Positions 1-13,828 of a DNA stretch of 64,000 nucleotides are shown here, piece after piece. The translations under genes were made by a program, and so were the position numbers. This DNA comes from Nocardia spumae (GTDB lineage: Bacteria; Actinomycetota; Actinomycetes; Mycobacteriales; Mycobacteriaceae): positions 744,001 to 808,000 of the forward strand of contig NZ_JAJFZL010000001.1 in the NCBI RefSeq assembly GCF_020733635.1, read 5' to 3'. Each line of letters begins with the position of its first letter. Within the stretch, counting starts at the first letter, position 1. A model generated the notes under the pieces. The model was not told where the DNA came from and did not search any database. It saw only the letters and a program-made list of their open reading frames with translations.

Positions 1-24
1 GATCGGTAGCGTCGACCCCCGGTC

Positions 25-72
25 GTCAACAATGGGTTGACGCTCCCCGGGTGGTCAACCTAAAGTTGACGC
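25..72 (+). promoter_or_regulatory. Twin operator embedded in a leaderless promoter
   Basis: Two copies of the dyad GTCAAC-N5-GTTGAC lie at 25-41 and 54-70, 29 bp apart (nearly three helical turns). A good -35 (TTGACG, 37-42) is made by the right half of the first dyad. A -10 (TAAAGT, 61-66) lies inside the second dyad, with an 18-bp spacer. This places the start of transcription on the A of the ATG at 73, so the mRNA would be leaderless. A dimer on either dyad would block polymerase. Autoregulation by the downstream protein, which carries an HTH-like segment, is an inference. Confidence 0.7.
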
Positions 73-867
73 ATGACCGAACGCATCCGCCTCGACGATC
101 TGATCGACGGCATCAAGCGCGCACGACCCGACGATGTACTCGAACAGCTCACCGAAGCCGTGGTGGTCGCCGGGCATATGAGTGAGGTGGCCGACCATCT
201 GATCGGCCACTTCGTCGACCAGGCCCGCCGCTCGGGCGCCTCCTGGACCGATATCGGCCAGAGCATGGGCGTCACCAAACAGGCGGCGCAGAAACGATTC
301 GTCCCCAAGCCGGGCGATCCGGCGATGGATCCCAATGCCGGATTCGCGCGCTTCACCCCTCGGGCGCGCAATGTGGTGATGGCGTCGATGGAGGAGGCGC
401 GGCAGGCCGGCAATGCCGAGATCCAGCCGGAACACCTGGTGCTCGGCCTGCTGAGCGAACCGCAGGGGCTCGCCGCTCACGCGATCATCGCCGAGGGGGT
501 GACCCTGGACGCGGTGCGCCGGGTCGCGGCCGCGGCGCTGCCGCCCGCTGGGGACGAGGTGCCCGCGCTGATCCCGTACACCGCGGCCGCCCGCAAGACG
601 CTGGAACTGACCTTCCGTGAGGCGCTGCGGCTCGGGCACAACTACATCGGCACCGAACACCTGCTGCTGGCGTTGCTCGAACAGGAGGACGGCGCCGGCG
701 TCCTGGCCGGACTCGGCCTGCGCAAGGACGGTATCGAGCGGGATATCGCGGGGCAGCTCGCACAGGTCATGCCGCCGAATCCGGTCGATCCGCCGGCCTC
801 GCCGCAGCCTCCGCAACCTCCCGTTCCGCCACAGCCGCCGGTGCCGCCCGCCCCGCCGGCGCGCTGA
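73..867 (+). CDS. Clp N-terminal domain protein with HTH-like N-terminus
   Basis: 264 aa. Residues about 45-75 contain a helix-turn-helix-like stretch (SWTDIGQSMGVTKQAAQKRF). Two Clp-N repeats follow at about 90-155 and 165-235, marked by EHLVLGLL and EHLLLALL. The last 30 residues are a Pro-rich PPQPP-type tail. There is no AAA+ ATPase domain, so this is not ClpC itself. Stand-alone Clp-N proteins of this kind are common in actinomycetes and are usually thought to be regulators or adaptors of Clp protease. The ATG at 73 is chosen because the promoter predicts a leaderless mRNA starting there. DNA binding to the upstream dyads is plausible but not shown. Confidence 0.85.
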   Translation: MTERIRLDDLIDGIKRARPDDVLEQLTEAVVVAGHMSEVADHLIGHFVDQARRSGASWTDIGQSMGVTKQAAQKRFVPKPGDPAMDPNAGFARFTPRARNVVMASMEEARQAGNAEIQPEHLVLGLLSEPQGLAAHAIIAEGVTLDAVRRVAAAALPPAGDEVPALIPYTAAARKTLELTFREALRLGHNYIGTEHLLLALLEQEDGAGVLAGLGLRKDGIERDIAGQLAQVMPPNPVDPPASPQPPQPPVPPQPPVPPAPPAR

Positions 868-1036
868 TTCCGGCCGCCACGCCGATGAGCCGGCTGTGCC
901 GCGGGTGCGGCCGACCGGTGGGATCGCCGGGTCGCGCCCGTGATCGCAGGCAGAACCGGCGGGCGGATCGCGGGCCGATACGGCTGAGCAGTTGTGGGGC
1001 TGATGAGGTGATCGGTGGTCCGGATACGATATTGCT

Positions 1037-1330
1037 ATGGCGGACGGATCGAATTCCGACCTGATCGCGGGGGAACTACGCGCAGATCTCCTGCGCGCGC
1101 TGTCCTATGTCGAAACCGAGGACGGTCCGGACGGGAGCTACATCGTCAACGGCGATCTGCCGCCCGAGGTGGCGCCACCGTTCATTCGGGCGATCATGCG
1201 GATCGAGGCGGAACTCCTGCTCCACGACGCCGAGCAGGTGACCGTCGAACGCGGGGAACCACGCAGTCCCGAAGAGCGCCGCACCGATGCCTTCGTGGCG
1301 CTGGCGTTGCGGGTCACCGACGATACGTAA
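1037..1330 (+). CDS. Conserved small protein of unknown function
   Basis: 97 aa, acidic, no signal peptide or membrane segment. I do not recognise a named domain. Residues 40-70 (DLPPEVAPPFIRAIMRIEAELLL) look helical. A TACGAT hexamer at 1025-1030 lies 7 bp before the ATG, so this mRNA may also be leaderless, although the -35 region is weak. It stands between the Clp-N gene and groEL2 on the same strand, 170 bp after the former, and is probably transcribed alone. Confidence 0.6.
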   Translation: MADGSNSDLIAGELRADLLRALSYVETEDGPDGSYIVNGDLPPEVAPPFIRAIMRIEAELLLHDAEQVTVERGEPRSPEERRTDAFVALALRVTDDT

Positions 1331-1408
1331 CCGCCCGGCCCGGCCCGGAATCGGCGCGCCTCGCCGGATATCGCCGATCGCGAACGGCCCACCCATCTTG
1401 TCCGTAAC

Positions 1409-1469
1409 CTTGCACTCGGTACTGGCGAGTGCTAAAAAGGGTCTGGCACTCTCGACCAGTGAGTGCTAG
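1409..1469 (+). promoter_or_regulatory. Two CIRCE (HrcA) operators with overlapping promoters of groEL2
   Basis: CIRCE 1 has arms CTTGCACTC (1409-1417) and GAGTGCTAA (1427-1435) with a 9-nt spacer. CIRCE 2 has arms CTGGCACTC (1443-1451) and GAGTGCTAG (1461-1469), also with 9 nt. Both match the consensus TTAGCACTC-N9-GAGTGCTAA, the binding site of the heat-shock repressor HrcA. The first covers a possible promoter (TTGCAC 1410-1415, 17 bp, TAAAAA 1433-1438), and the second could do the same (TGGCAC, 17 bp, TAGGTC). Repression by HrcA and release by heat is the established logic. Confidence 0.93.
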
Positions 1470-1541
1470 GTCGGGCAGGTGAGACCGGGTTCCCAGACAC
1501 CCTCGGTCGTCCGTCGCGGGCACCGAACCTGGCCAGCGTAA

Positions 1542-3233
<1,692 letters not shown>

Positions 3234-3336
3234 GTCCGAGTCGATTGGGAACGACCGGGGGGCCCGCGTGGTGACGCTCCGCTGCCGCCTCCGACCCTGA
3301 CCCGGTCATTCCCGCCTCCCGGCAACACCTTTCGAA

Positions 3337-3374
3337 CCGGTAGCCGGTCCGCCCTCGGGTGGGCCGGCTACCGG
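3337..3374 (+). terminator. Hairpin terminator between groEL2 and the convergent PepSY gene
   Basis: A 14-bp stem (CCGGTAGCCGGTCC / GGGCCGGCTACCGG, one G-T pair) with a 10-nt loop sits 103 bp after groEL2 and 11 bp before the end of the minus-strand gene. There is no clear U-run, which is usual for GC-rich actinomycetes. It can serve both strands. Confidence 0.75.
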
Positions 3375-3384
3375 CGTTTCGGGA

Positions 3385-4662
3385 TCAGGCTCGCCTACTT
3401 CTGCGGACCCGCCGCTTGAACAGCCAGGTCGAGGTTCCGGTGATCGCCAGGGCCGAAGGGGTGAGGCCGAAGGCCAGCCAGATCAGCCGCCACCACCCGT
3501 TCACCATCCAGCCGAAGTGCGCCGGTTCGAAAACCTTGGCGTAGAAGGTGTTCGCCAGCGGACGGTCGTGGGCGGCGTCGACCACCTTGGTGTCGGAGGC
3601 GTCGTGGGCGTTCACGTACACCAGCACATCGCCACCGTAGAGCGCCCGGTGCTCATACGGTGAATAGCCGCCCGCGACGTACGCGCGGTAGTACGGGGCC
3701 GAGTCGGTCGGCAACATCAGGTAGGCGAGGCGTCCGGGATGCCGTTCGGTCGCGATACGGCCCGCCTCGACCGCCGAAAGGGCCGGCCGGCCCGCCGGTG
3801 AGGCCCGCGGTGCGAACGTGTCCTGTGGCAGCTCGGTGGCCGCCTGGCCGCCGGTGGCCGCGAGCCAGGCCTTCTGCACCGCCGGCATCTCGATCGCGGC
3901 GCCGGTGATGCCCCACATGAGCAGGAACGGCACGCTGATGATGCCGATCACGTTGTGCAGATCGCGGTCCCGGGCGAAGCGTCCCTTGGACGTCCGCACC
4001 CGGAACCCGTGCCGCCACCGCTTCAGGGTCGGCCACCAGACCGCCGCGCCGGAGATCGCCAGTATCGCCAGCAGCAGTCCCATGACGCCGAGAATGGCTG
4101 CGGCCCAAGTGATATCGAGCATCGGGACCGTCGTGTTCAACGCGGGAACGGCCCCGGTGTACCGGAGGCAGCCGAAGGCGCAGTCGTGCAGATCGACCAG
4201 CCACCCCAGCGCACCACCGGTGAGCCCGATTCGATCGTTGATCCGCCCCGACCCGGGGTCGATGCCGTATGCCTCGGTGAAATCCGCATCGCCGACCACG
4301 AGTACGCCGGCGTCGATGCCGACCCAGCCGGCCGTGAAGTGCGGGTCGTCCTGCCGTACGAGCGCCAGGGCCCGATCGAAATCCGCCCTGCCGTCGGCAT
4401 CGATCGGCACATCGCCCGATGTGTGCTGGTAGAACGTGGAATTCGAGGCCCGGAACAACTCGGTGTGATAAAGCAGCACCGCCCCCGAGGTGCACTGAAT
4501 CACCAGCACGATGCCCAGCGCGAGAGCCGACCACCGATGGGCGACGGTCAATCCACGCCGCAGGGGCCTGCGCGGCCGTCGTCGCCGGGCCTTCCGCGCC
4601 GTCGCCCCGGCGGCCGAACTCGTGGCGATCCCCTCGGCGGTACGCGCTGTCACCTGACTCAC
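3385..4662 (-). CDS. PepSY-associated transmembrane protein, iron regulated
   Basis: 425 aa integral membrane protein of the PepSY-TM family. A basic N-terminus (KARRRRPRRPLRRG) precedes the first TM segment at about 42-65 (HRWSALALGIVLVIQCTSGAVLLYH). A long extracytoplasmic part with PepSY-like segments follows, then further TM segments near 195-220, 245-270 and 385-410. The motif HRWxxxxxG with later DLHN and H-rich positions is typical of this family, which is often encoded with siderophore uptake or reductase genes. An IdeR-type iron box lies directly upstream, so a role in ferric-siderophore handling is likely but inferred. The GTG at 4662 would make a leaderless mRNA; a GTG at 4653 is an alternative. 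Confidence 0.85.
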   Translation of the reverse strand: MSQVTARTAEGIATSSAAGATARKARRRRPRRPLRRGLTVAHRWSALALGIVLVIQCTSGAVLLYHTELFRASNSTFYQHTSGDVPIDADGRADFDRALALVRQDDPHFTAGWVGIDAGVLVVGDADFTEAYGIDPGSGRINDRIGLTGGALGWLVDLHDCAFGCLRYTGAVPALNTTVPMLDITWAAAILGVMGLLLAILAISGAAVWWPTLKRWRHGFRVRTSKGRFARDRDLHNVIGIISVPFLLMWGITGAAIEMPAVQKAWLAATGGQAATELPQDTFAPRASPAGRPALSAVEAGRIATERHPGRLAYLMLPTDSAPYYRAYVAGGYSPYEHRALYGGDVLVYVNAHDASDTKVVDAAHDRPLANTFYAKVFEPAHFGWMVNGWWRLIWLAFGLTPSALAITGTSTWLFKRRVRRSRRA

Positions 4663-4681
4663 AAAACTTAGGCTAACCTAA
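4663..4681 (-). promoter_or_regulatory. IdeR/DtxR iron box
   Basis: The 19 bp at 4663-4681 match the IdeR consensus TTAGGTTAGGCTAACCTAA at 15 of 19 positions, with a perfect TTAGG-CTAA-CCTAA dyad core at 4668-4681. It abuts the GTG start of the PepSY gene. On the minus strand it contains a TAGCCT -10 (4675-4670) that would put the transcription start at or next to the start codon. Iron-loaded IdeR should repress. Confidence 0.8.
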
Positions 4682-4716
4682 CTTTGATTCGATGTGTGGC
4701 TCGTTCCGAATCGAGG

Positions 4717-4758
4717 GCCGCCGGGAAGGGCGCCGCCGGGAAGGGCGCCGCCGAGAAG
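4717..4758. repeat. 15-bp tandem repeat upstream of rrn
   Basis: GCCGCCGGGAAGGGC is present twice head to tail (4717-4731, 4732-4746), followed by a partial third copy (GCCGCCGAGAAG, 4747-4758). No convincing gene covers it; a short plus-strand reading frame through it would give AAGKG repeats but has no family signature. Function unknown. Confidence 0.7.
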
Positions 4759-4942
4759 TTGTCCGGATCGCGACCATCGCGGAATCGAACGCCGGCAGTC
4801 GTGCCGGGAATGTGTTCGGGGCGGCTCACGGGCGGCTGTTCGCATTCTTGGGAGACCGATCGGAATATTCGACCGCCGATCGGTGTTGTGGATGGTGTTG
4901 CGAATGCGTCGAAGTACGTCTTTCGGCCGGATGACCAGGCGA

Positions 4943-4973
4943 TTTGACTTCGAATGCGGTTGGCACGTAACTT
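4943..4973 (+). promoter_or_regulatory. rrn promoter P1
   Basis: TTGACT at 4943-4948 and TAACTT at 4968-4973 (spacer 19 bp), about 390 bp before 16S. The rest of the 4759-5360 stretch is the rRNA leader region and holds no gene. Confidence 0.55.
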
Positions 4974-5083
4974 ATTCCAGGTCAGAGCGACACGGACACC
5001 GACCCGGAGCCGAAAGGCCCGGGACACGAGGTTGGACGAGGAGCGCCTGACGGTCACACTGGTTCGGTAGGAAGAACCCCGAT

Positions 5084-5113
5084 TTGGTCGGGAGCTTCCG
5101 GCTGAGCTAAGCT
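5084..5113 (+). promoter_or_regulatory. rrn promoter P2
   Basis: TTGGTC at 5084-5089, an 18-bp spacer, then TAAGCT at 5108-5113. The downstream GTTGCCC resembles the start region of mycobacterial rrn promoters. Two tandem promoters are usual for nocardial and mycobacterial rrn operons. Confidence 0.55.
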
Positions 5114-5170
5114 GTAAAAGTTGCCCAACCGATCGACCGGGGAAATAACCCGCGAGATTGCTGGTGCGTG

Positions 5171-5196
5171 TGTTCTTTGAGAACTCAATAGTGTGT
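5171..5196 (+). promoter_or_regulatory. rRNA leader boxA antitermination site
   Basis: TGTTCTTTGAGAACTCAATA followed by GTGTGT is the classical actinobacterial nut-like boxA region. It recruits NusB/NusE so that polymerase reads through rrn without Rho termination. A second copy (TGTTGTTTGAGAACTG, about 7161-7176) lies before 23S. Confidence 0.85.
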
Positions 5197-5336
5197 CGAT
5201 GAATGTCAGTGCCAAAATTTTGTTTTTGGTTCCGATCTTCACCCCCCGTGTGAGGGTCGGATATTTTTGTCAGCTAATTTTCCGGCTGGCGTTTAAGTTA
5301 GGTTTTCGGACTCTGGTTCGAGATACTTCTGATTTG

Positions 5337-5349
5337 CTCTTCGGAGTGA
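5337..5349 (+). other. 5' arm of the 16S processing stem
   Basis: CTCTTCGGAGTGA at 5337-5349 can pair with TTCGCTCCGAAGAG at 6897-6910 (one G-U pair), closing a helix around 16S rRNA for RNase III cleavage. Confidence 0.7.
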
Positions 5350-5360
5350 GTTGAGAGTCT

Positions 5361-10319
<4,959 letters not shown>

Positions 10320-10437
10320 GCTGCTACGCGTCCACTGTGCGGTATCTGAAACAACACACAGATATCAGCGAGACTTGATCCGGGATCCCTGTTGAGGGGT
10401 GAAAGGGTTGTGGCTCTCTGTGTCTAGTTTCATAGAG

Positions 10438-10555
10438 TTACGGCGGTTATAGCGGTGGGGAAACGCCCGGTCCCATTCCGAACCCGGAAGCTAAGGCCAC
10501 CTGCGCCGATGGTACTGCACTCGACAGGGTGTGGGAGAGTAGGACACCGCCGGAA
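10438..10555 (+). rRNA. rrf: 5S ribosomal RNA
   Basis: About 118 nt. It begins TTACGGCGGTTATAGCGG and has the conserved core ACGCCCGGTCCCATTCCGAA. The end (ACACCGCCGGAA) pairs with the beginning. It follows 23S by about 118 nt. Confidence 0.95.
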
Positions 10556-10567
10556 CATACATTCGCG

Positions 10568-10597
10568 AAGGCCCCCAACCTGATGGTTGGGGGCCTT
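10568..10597 (+). terminator. rrn operon terminator
   Basis: A perfect 13-bp stem (AAGGCCCCCAACC / GGTTGGGGGCCTT) with a TGAT loop, 13 bp after 5S. It also lies just downstream of the convergent SDR gene. Confidence 0.9.
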
Positions 10598-10622
10598 CCG
10601 CATACCCGGATACATTCCGGAT

Positions 10623-11348
10623 TCAGAACAATCCTCCGCTGGCTCGAATTGATTCTCCGGTCACCCAGCGGGCCGCATCCGAGGCCAGGAAAGCGACGAT
10701 ATCGGCGATATCCTCCGGTTGGCCGACGCGGCCGAGCGGCGTTGCCGCGGCGACCTGGGCCAGAGCGGATTCACCGCGGTTCGTGGCCAGTGATTCGGTG
10801 CGGGTAGCACCGGGCAGCACACTGTTCACGGTGATTCCGCGCGATCCCAATTCCTTGGCCAGCACCCGGACCAACTGCTCGGCCGCGGCCTTGGCGGCGG
10901 CGTAGAGCCCGGTATCCGGGCGGTGCGTCACGGTGACCCCGGAGGACACCACGACGATGCGGCCGTTGTCGCGCAATCGATTCGCGGCTTCCCGCAAACC
11001 GAAGAACGTCGCCCGCGTGTTCAGGCCGAAGACGCGATCGAAGTCGTCGTCGGTGGCTTCGGCGAGCGGACCGAAGCGAGCGAAGCCGACATTGCCGACC
11101 AGAATATCCACGCCGCCGTATCGCTCCTCGGCGATATCGAACAGGCGCCGCGACTGCGCCGGATCGGCGACATCGGCCTGTGCCGCCACACCTCGTCCGC
11201 CCGCCTTCTCGACGGCAGCGACGACCTCGAGGGCGGCGGCGCGGTTCGTGTTGTAGTTGACCACCACCTCGGCGCCGCCGGCACCCAGGCGTTCGGCGAT
11301 CGCACGGCCGATCCCCGCGGATGCCCCGGTCACGATTGCTACCGGCAC
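10623..11348 (-). CDS. SDR family oxidoreductase
   Basis: 241 aa classical short-chain dehydrogenase/reductase. The NAD(P) motif TGASAGIG is at residues 7-14. The catalytic Ser is in VVSSG, and Tyr and Lys are in YAAAK. The C-terminus is of the FabG type (AARWVTGESIRASGG). It reduces or oxidises an unknown carbonyl substrate in the cytosol. The GTG start has a GGAGGTAGA ribosome site. The gene is divergent from a MarR regulator with a palindrome between them, so it is probably that regulator's target. Confidence 0.9.
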   Translation of the reverse strand: MPVAIVTGASAGIGRAIAERLGAGGAEVVVNYNTNRAAALEVVAAVEKAGGRGVAAQADVADPAQSRRLFDIAEERYGGVDILVGNVGFARFGPLAEATDDDFDRVFGLNTRATFFGLREAANRLRDNGRIVVVSSGVTVTHRPDTGLYAAAKAAAEQLVRVLAKELGSRGITVNSVLPGATRTESLATNRGESALAQVAAATPLGRVGQPEDIADIVAFLASDAARWVTGESIRASGGLF

Positions 11349-11384
11349 TCTACCTCCAGATAGACGGTATCAACGATAGTCCAT

Positions 11385-11408
11385 ATGCTCGACTAATTGG
11401 TCGATCAT
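11385..11408. promoter_or_regulatory. Palindromic operator between SDR and MarR genes
   Basis: ATGCTCGAC-TAATTG-GTCGATCAT: arms match at 8 of 9 positions around a 6-bp AT-rich centre. The position between divergent starts fits a MarR-dimer site controlling both genes. Confidence 0.65.
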
Positions 11409-11437
11409 GTCAACCATCGCTGAAGTAGACTTTCCTC

Positions 11438-11875
11438 GTGGCGACCGGAGAGTACGAGCTGACCACTGCGTTCGGCGGGCTGTATCGCCGGCTCGGCGCT
11501 GTCTACTGGCAGGTTGCCCGGCGATTCGGGCTGACGTCGCAGCAGGTCGAACTGCTGTGCCAGCTGCACGATCAGCGGCCTTCCTTCGGCGAGCTGGCGA
11601 CCATGCTCGGCTGCGACAAGACGAATGTGACCGGTATGGTCGATCGCCTGGAGCGCCGCGGTTTCGTTGCCCGGGAGCCGGATTCGGAGGATCGCCGGAT
11701 CACCCGGGCGGTGCTGACCGAGGAGGGGCTGGCACTGCGTGGTGAGATTCGGGTGGCGCTGCGGGAGGAGTTCGACAGCAGACTGCCGCGCCGGGGTCGC
11801 GCGGAGTTGATCGCCGCGCTCACCACCGCGGCGGCAGCCCTCTCGGCCGCTCCCCGGATGTCGGAGACTGCCTAG
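11438..11875 (+). CDS. MarR family transcriptional regulator
   Basis: 145 aa with the winged-helix core of the MarR family. The recognition part is SFGELATMLGCDKTNVTGMVDRLERRG (about 47-73), followed by the wing (EDRRITRAVLTEEG). It probably represses the divergent SDR gene and itself until a small phenolic or oxidant ligand binds. The GTG start at 11438 has no strong ribosome site. Start choice rests on family length. Confidence 0.9.
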   Translation: MATGEYELTTAFGGLYRRLGAVYWQVARRFGLTSQQVELLCQLHDQRPSFGELATMLGCDKTNVTGMVDRLERRGFVAREPDSEDRRITRAVLTEEGLALRGEIRVALREEFDSRLPRRGRAELIAALTTAAAALSAAPRMSETA

Positions 11876-11885
11876 ACTGCCTGAT

Positions 11886-12389
11886 CTATCGGTGCTCCGG
11901 GCCGAGCCGGCGCCGGCGCAGCACCCATTCGACCGCCTCGGCCGGTGTGGTCACCGCATGGGAGCCGTCGACCTCGTCGCCGTTCGCGGTCCGGATTCGC
12001 CAGCCGTGCAGTGAGGCGATGGGAAGCGATCGTCGGTGGTTCGCGAGCGCCAGTTCCGACAGCGTCCCCCATGAACCGCCGATGACCACGACCGCGTCGG
12101 CGGAGTGGATCAGGATCGCGTTGCGGGCCTCTCCCATGGCGGTGAACAGCACCGCCGACAGACCGGCGCACGTCGCGTCCCGATCGGTATCCGGGCGCAC
12201 GCCGATCACCAGTCCGCCTGCGCTCGCGGCTCCTTCGGCGACCGCGGCCATGACGCCGGTGCCGCCGCCACACAGCACGGTGGCACCGGACTCGGCCAGA
12301 AGGCGGCCGACCTCGCGGGCGTCCCGGGCCTCGGCGCCGGTGCATTCGCTTGGTCCGCAGACGGCGATCTGCGGCGGCGGGATCGTCAC
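11886..12389 (-). CDS. LOG/TIGR00725-like protein (Rossmann-like, lysine-decarboxylase-type fold)
   Basis: 167 aa. It has the N-terminal motif AVCGPSE, then CGGGTGVMAAVAEGA (about 40-54) and VVIGGSWGTLSELA (about 99-112), a variant of the PGGxGTxxE motif of LOG-type proteins. Relatives include cytokinin phosphoribohydrolases, but TIGR00725 members are uncharacterised, so a nucleotide-processing role is only a guess. It is the third gene of an operon with ArsR and SRPBCC genes; its ATG overlaps the SRPBCC stop (ATGA). Confidence 0.8.
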   Translation of the reverse strand: MTIPPPQIAVCGPSECTGAEARDAREVGRLLAESGATVLCGGGTGVMAAVAEGAASAGGLVIGVRPDTDRDATCAGLSAVLFTAMGEARNAILIHSADAVVVIGGSWGTLSELALANHRRSLPIASLHGWRIRTANGDEVDGSHAVTTPAEAVEWVLRRRRLGPEHR

Positions 12390-12844
12390 CGGTGCGACAG
12401 CTCCCGCAGGCGTTCACCCAGCGCGGTGAGTTGATCGCCGGTGCCCTCCTCGCGCCATTCGGGCTTCTCGTGACCGTCGAGGTACGCGCCGTGTTCGGTG
12501 AGGGTCAGCCGGGTGCCGGCCGCGGTTCCGTCGAATTCCACGGTGGTCAGCGACACCGTGACGACCTCGCCGTCGACCCCCATGGTGGAGGTGTAGACGA
12601 TACGTTCGCCGGGGACGATCTCCTGATACGTCGCGGTGAACGCCATGCGCTTACCGTCGTGCACGCCGGAGGCGATCTCGTTGCCGCCGACGCGGAAGTC
12701 GAGTTCGTGATCGCCGCCGGGCGAACTGAACCATTCCGCCTTCCGCCGTGGCTCGGCCCAAGCGCCGAAAACGGTTGCGGGAGTGACGGGGTACTCACGC
12801 TCGAGCGTGAAGGTCGAGTGGATCAGGGTGTGGGCGCCGGTCAT
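12386..12844 (-). CDS. SRPBCC (AHSA1-type) domain protein
   Basis: 152 aa. It starts MTGAHTLIHSTFTLEREYPV, has the AHSA1-like W-E/D pattern (VFGAWAEPRRKAEWF), and ends with a long C-terminal helix (GTGDQLTALGERLRELSHR). SRPBCC proteins have a hydrophobic ligand pocket. ArsR-SRPBCC pairs are a common arrangement in actinobacteria and the ligand is usually unknown. The ATG at 12844 overlaps the ArsR stop codon as ATGA, which decides this start over a longer frame. Confidence 0.88.
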   Translation of the reverse strand: MTGAHTLIHSTFTLEREYPVTPATVFGAWAEPRRKAEWFSSPGGDHELDFRVGGNEIASGVHDGKRMAFTATYQEIVPGERIVYTSTMGVDGEVVTVSLTTVEFDGTAAGTRLTLTEHGAYLDGHEKPEWREEGTGDQLTALGERLRELSHR

Positions 12845-13194
12845 TGAGAGTCCTCGGGTTCGGGGGTGGTGGGATGTTCGGCCAGGGTCGCGCCGAGTGC
12901 GTCCAAGCGGCGTTCCCAAGGGGTTCGCCGCGCGTGCAACCAATCCTCGGCCGGGCGCAGTGCGTCGGGCACCAGCCGGCAGGTCCGCACCCGGCCGACC
13001 TTCTCGGATCGGATCAGGCCGGCATCCTGCAGTACCTGGAGGTGTTGCACGACCGCGGCCAGGCTCATATCCAGCGGCTCGGCCAAGGTGCTGACCGCCG
13101 CGGGACCGGCGCCGAGCCGCTCCAGCAGATATCTGCGAGTGGGATCTGTGAGCGCCCGAAAGATCTGATTCAGCCGCTCCGATTGGTTAAGCAC
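12841..13194 (-). CDS. ArsR family transcriptional regulator
   Basis: 117 aa winged helix. The HTH DMSLAAVVQHLQVLQDAGLI is at about residues 42-61, with the opening ALTDPTRRYLLERL typical of ArsR regulators paired with SRPBCC genes. There is no cysteine metal-binding motif, so it is not a metal sensor of the classic type. The GTG start at 13194 lies inside a palindrome that also carries the -10, so the mRNA is probably leaderless and autorepressed. First gene of a three-gene operon. Confidence 0.88.
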   Translation of the reverse strand: MLNQSERLNQIFRALTDPTRRYLLERLGAGPAAVSTLAEPLDMSLAAVVQHLQVLQDAGLIRSEKVGRVRTCRLVPDALRPAEDWLHARRTPWERRLDALGATLAEHPTTPEPEDSQ

Positions 13195-13229
13195 TTACTT
13201 AAGTGTACGAGTCCGGCCGAAATAGTCAA
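13192..13229 (-). promoter_or_regulatory. Leaderless promoter and operator of the ArsR operon
   Basis: On the minus strand TTGACT (13229-13224), 16 bp, then TACACT (13207-13202) predict a start at the GTG at 13194. The dyad CACTTA-CT-TAAGTG (13192-13205) covers both the -10 and the start codon. Confidence 0.6.
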
Positions 13230-13828
13230 GAGATGACTCGAGTATTCGTCGCGGTGGCGATCCGAGGTGCGCGCGCCGACGATGTCGGCGGCGAGAACTG
13301 TCATGGCGTCGTCGTTGTCCTTGCGCGTCCAGGCTCGTGAACAGGCCCCGAACGGACCGGGGGCCGGCTCGATCGGGTCGCCACCGATCGCTGTCTGAAC
13401 GCCCGCCGGACGGTCCGCCGCCGGTCGGTCGACGGTCAACCCTCGGAGGCGCTCGAATTGCCGGGAGGAACGCCGCCCGGGCGCCGGTTTCCTCCCGCTT
13501 TCGCGGCCGTGGATGTCGAGGCGGTCGTCGCGCGCTCCGCGGCGACGCCCGGCCGGCCATGCCGTCGTGGCCGCACGAGTATCCGGCGCGGGCAACCATC
13601 GCCGAATTCCTTCGCGGAATTCGGCGTTTCCGTGGTGTGGAGATCCCGGGCGGATTGCTGTCGGTCACCCGTGGCCGGTCCGGGATAACCCATTCGACCC
13701 ATTTCTGGTCGTCCGCGAACTCGCTTCGCTTCGAAGTCGTGATCGCGTTGGCGCCCTCGGCGTGAACAGTTCCTGGTGGAATCTTTTCCGAAATAAAACC
13801 TAGAAAATTCCTTCAAACTCTTCCGTTG
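13230..13828. other. Intergenic stretch without a convincing gene
   Basis: About 600 bp between the ArsR promoter and a possible structured RNA. Several overlapping frames exist on both strands, all with Arg/Pro-rich low-complexity translations typical of non-coding GC-rich DNA. None has a ribosome site or known domain. The last 60 bp become AT-rich (TTTTCCGAAATAAAACC), which may hold a promoter. Confidence 0.5.

Noticed and set aside
55..816. Long minus-strand frame opposite the Clp-N gene
   Set aside because: It is the complement of a gene with clear Clp-N homology. Its translation is Arg/Gly/His-rich and lacks a family signature.
4684..4947. Plus-strand frame with GKGAA repeats upstream of rrn
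   Set aside because: No ribosome site, no domain, overlapping frames equally open. It is explained by the 15-bp tandem repeat.
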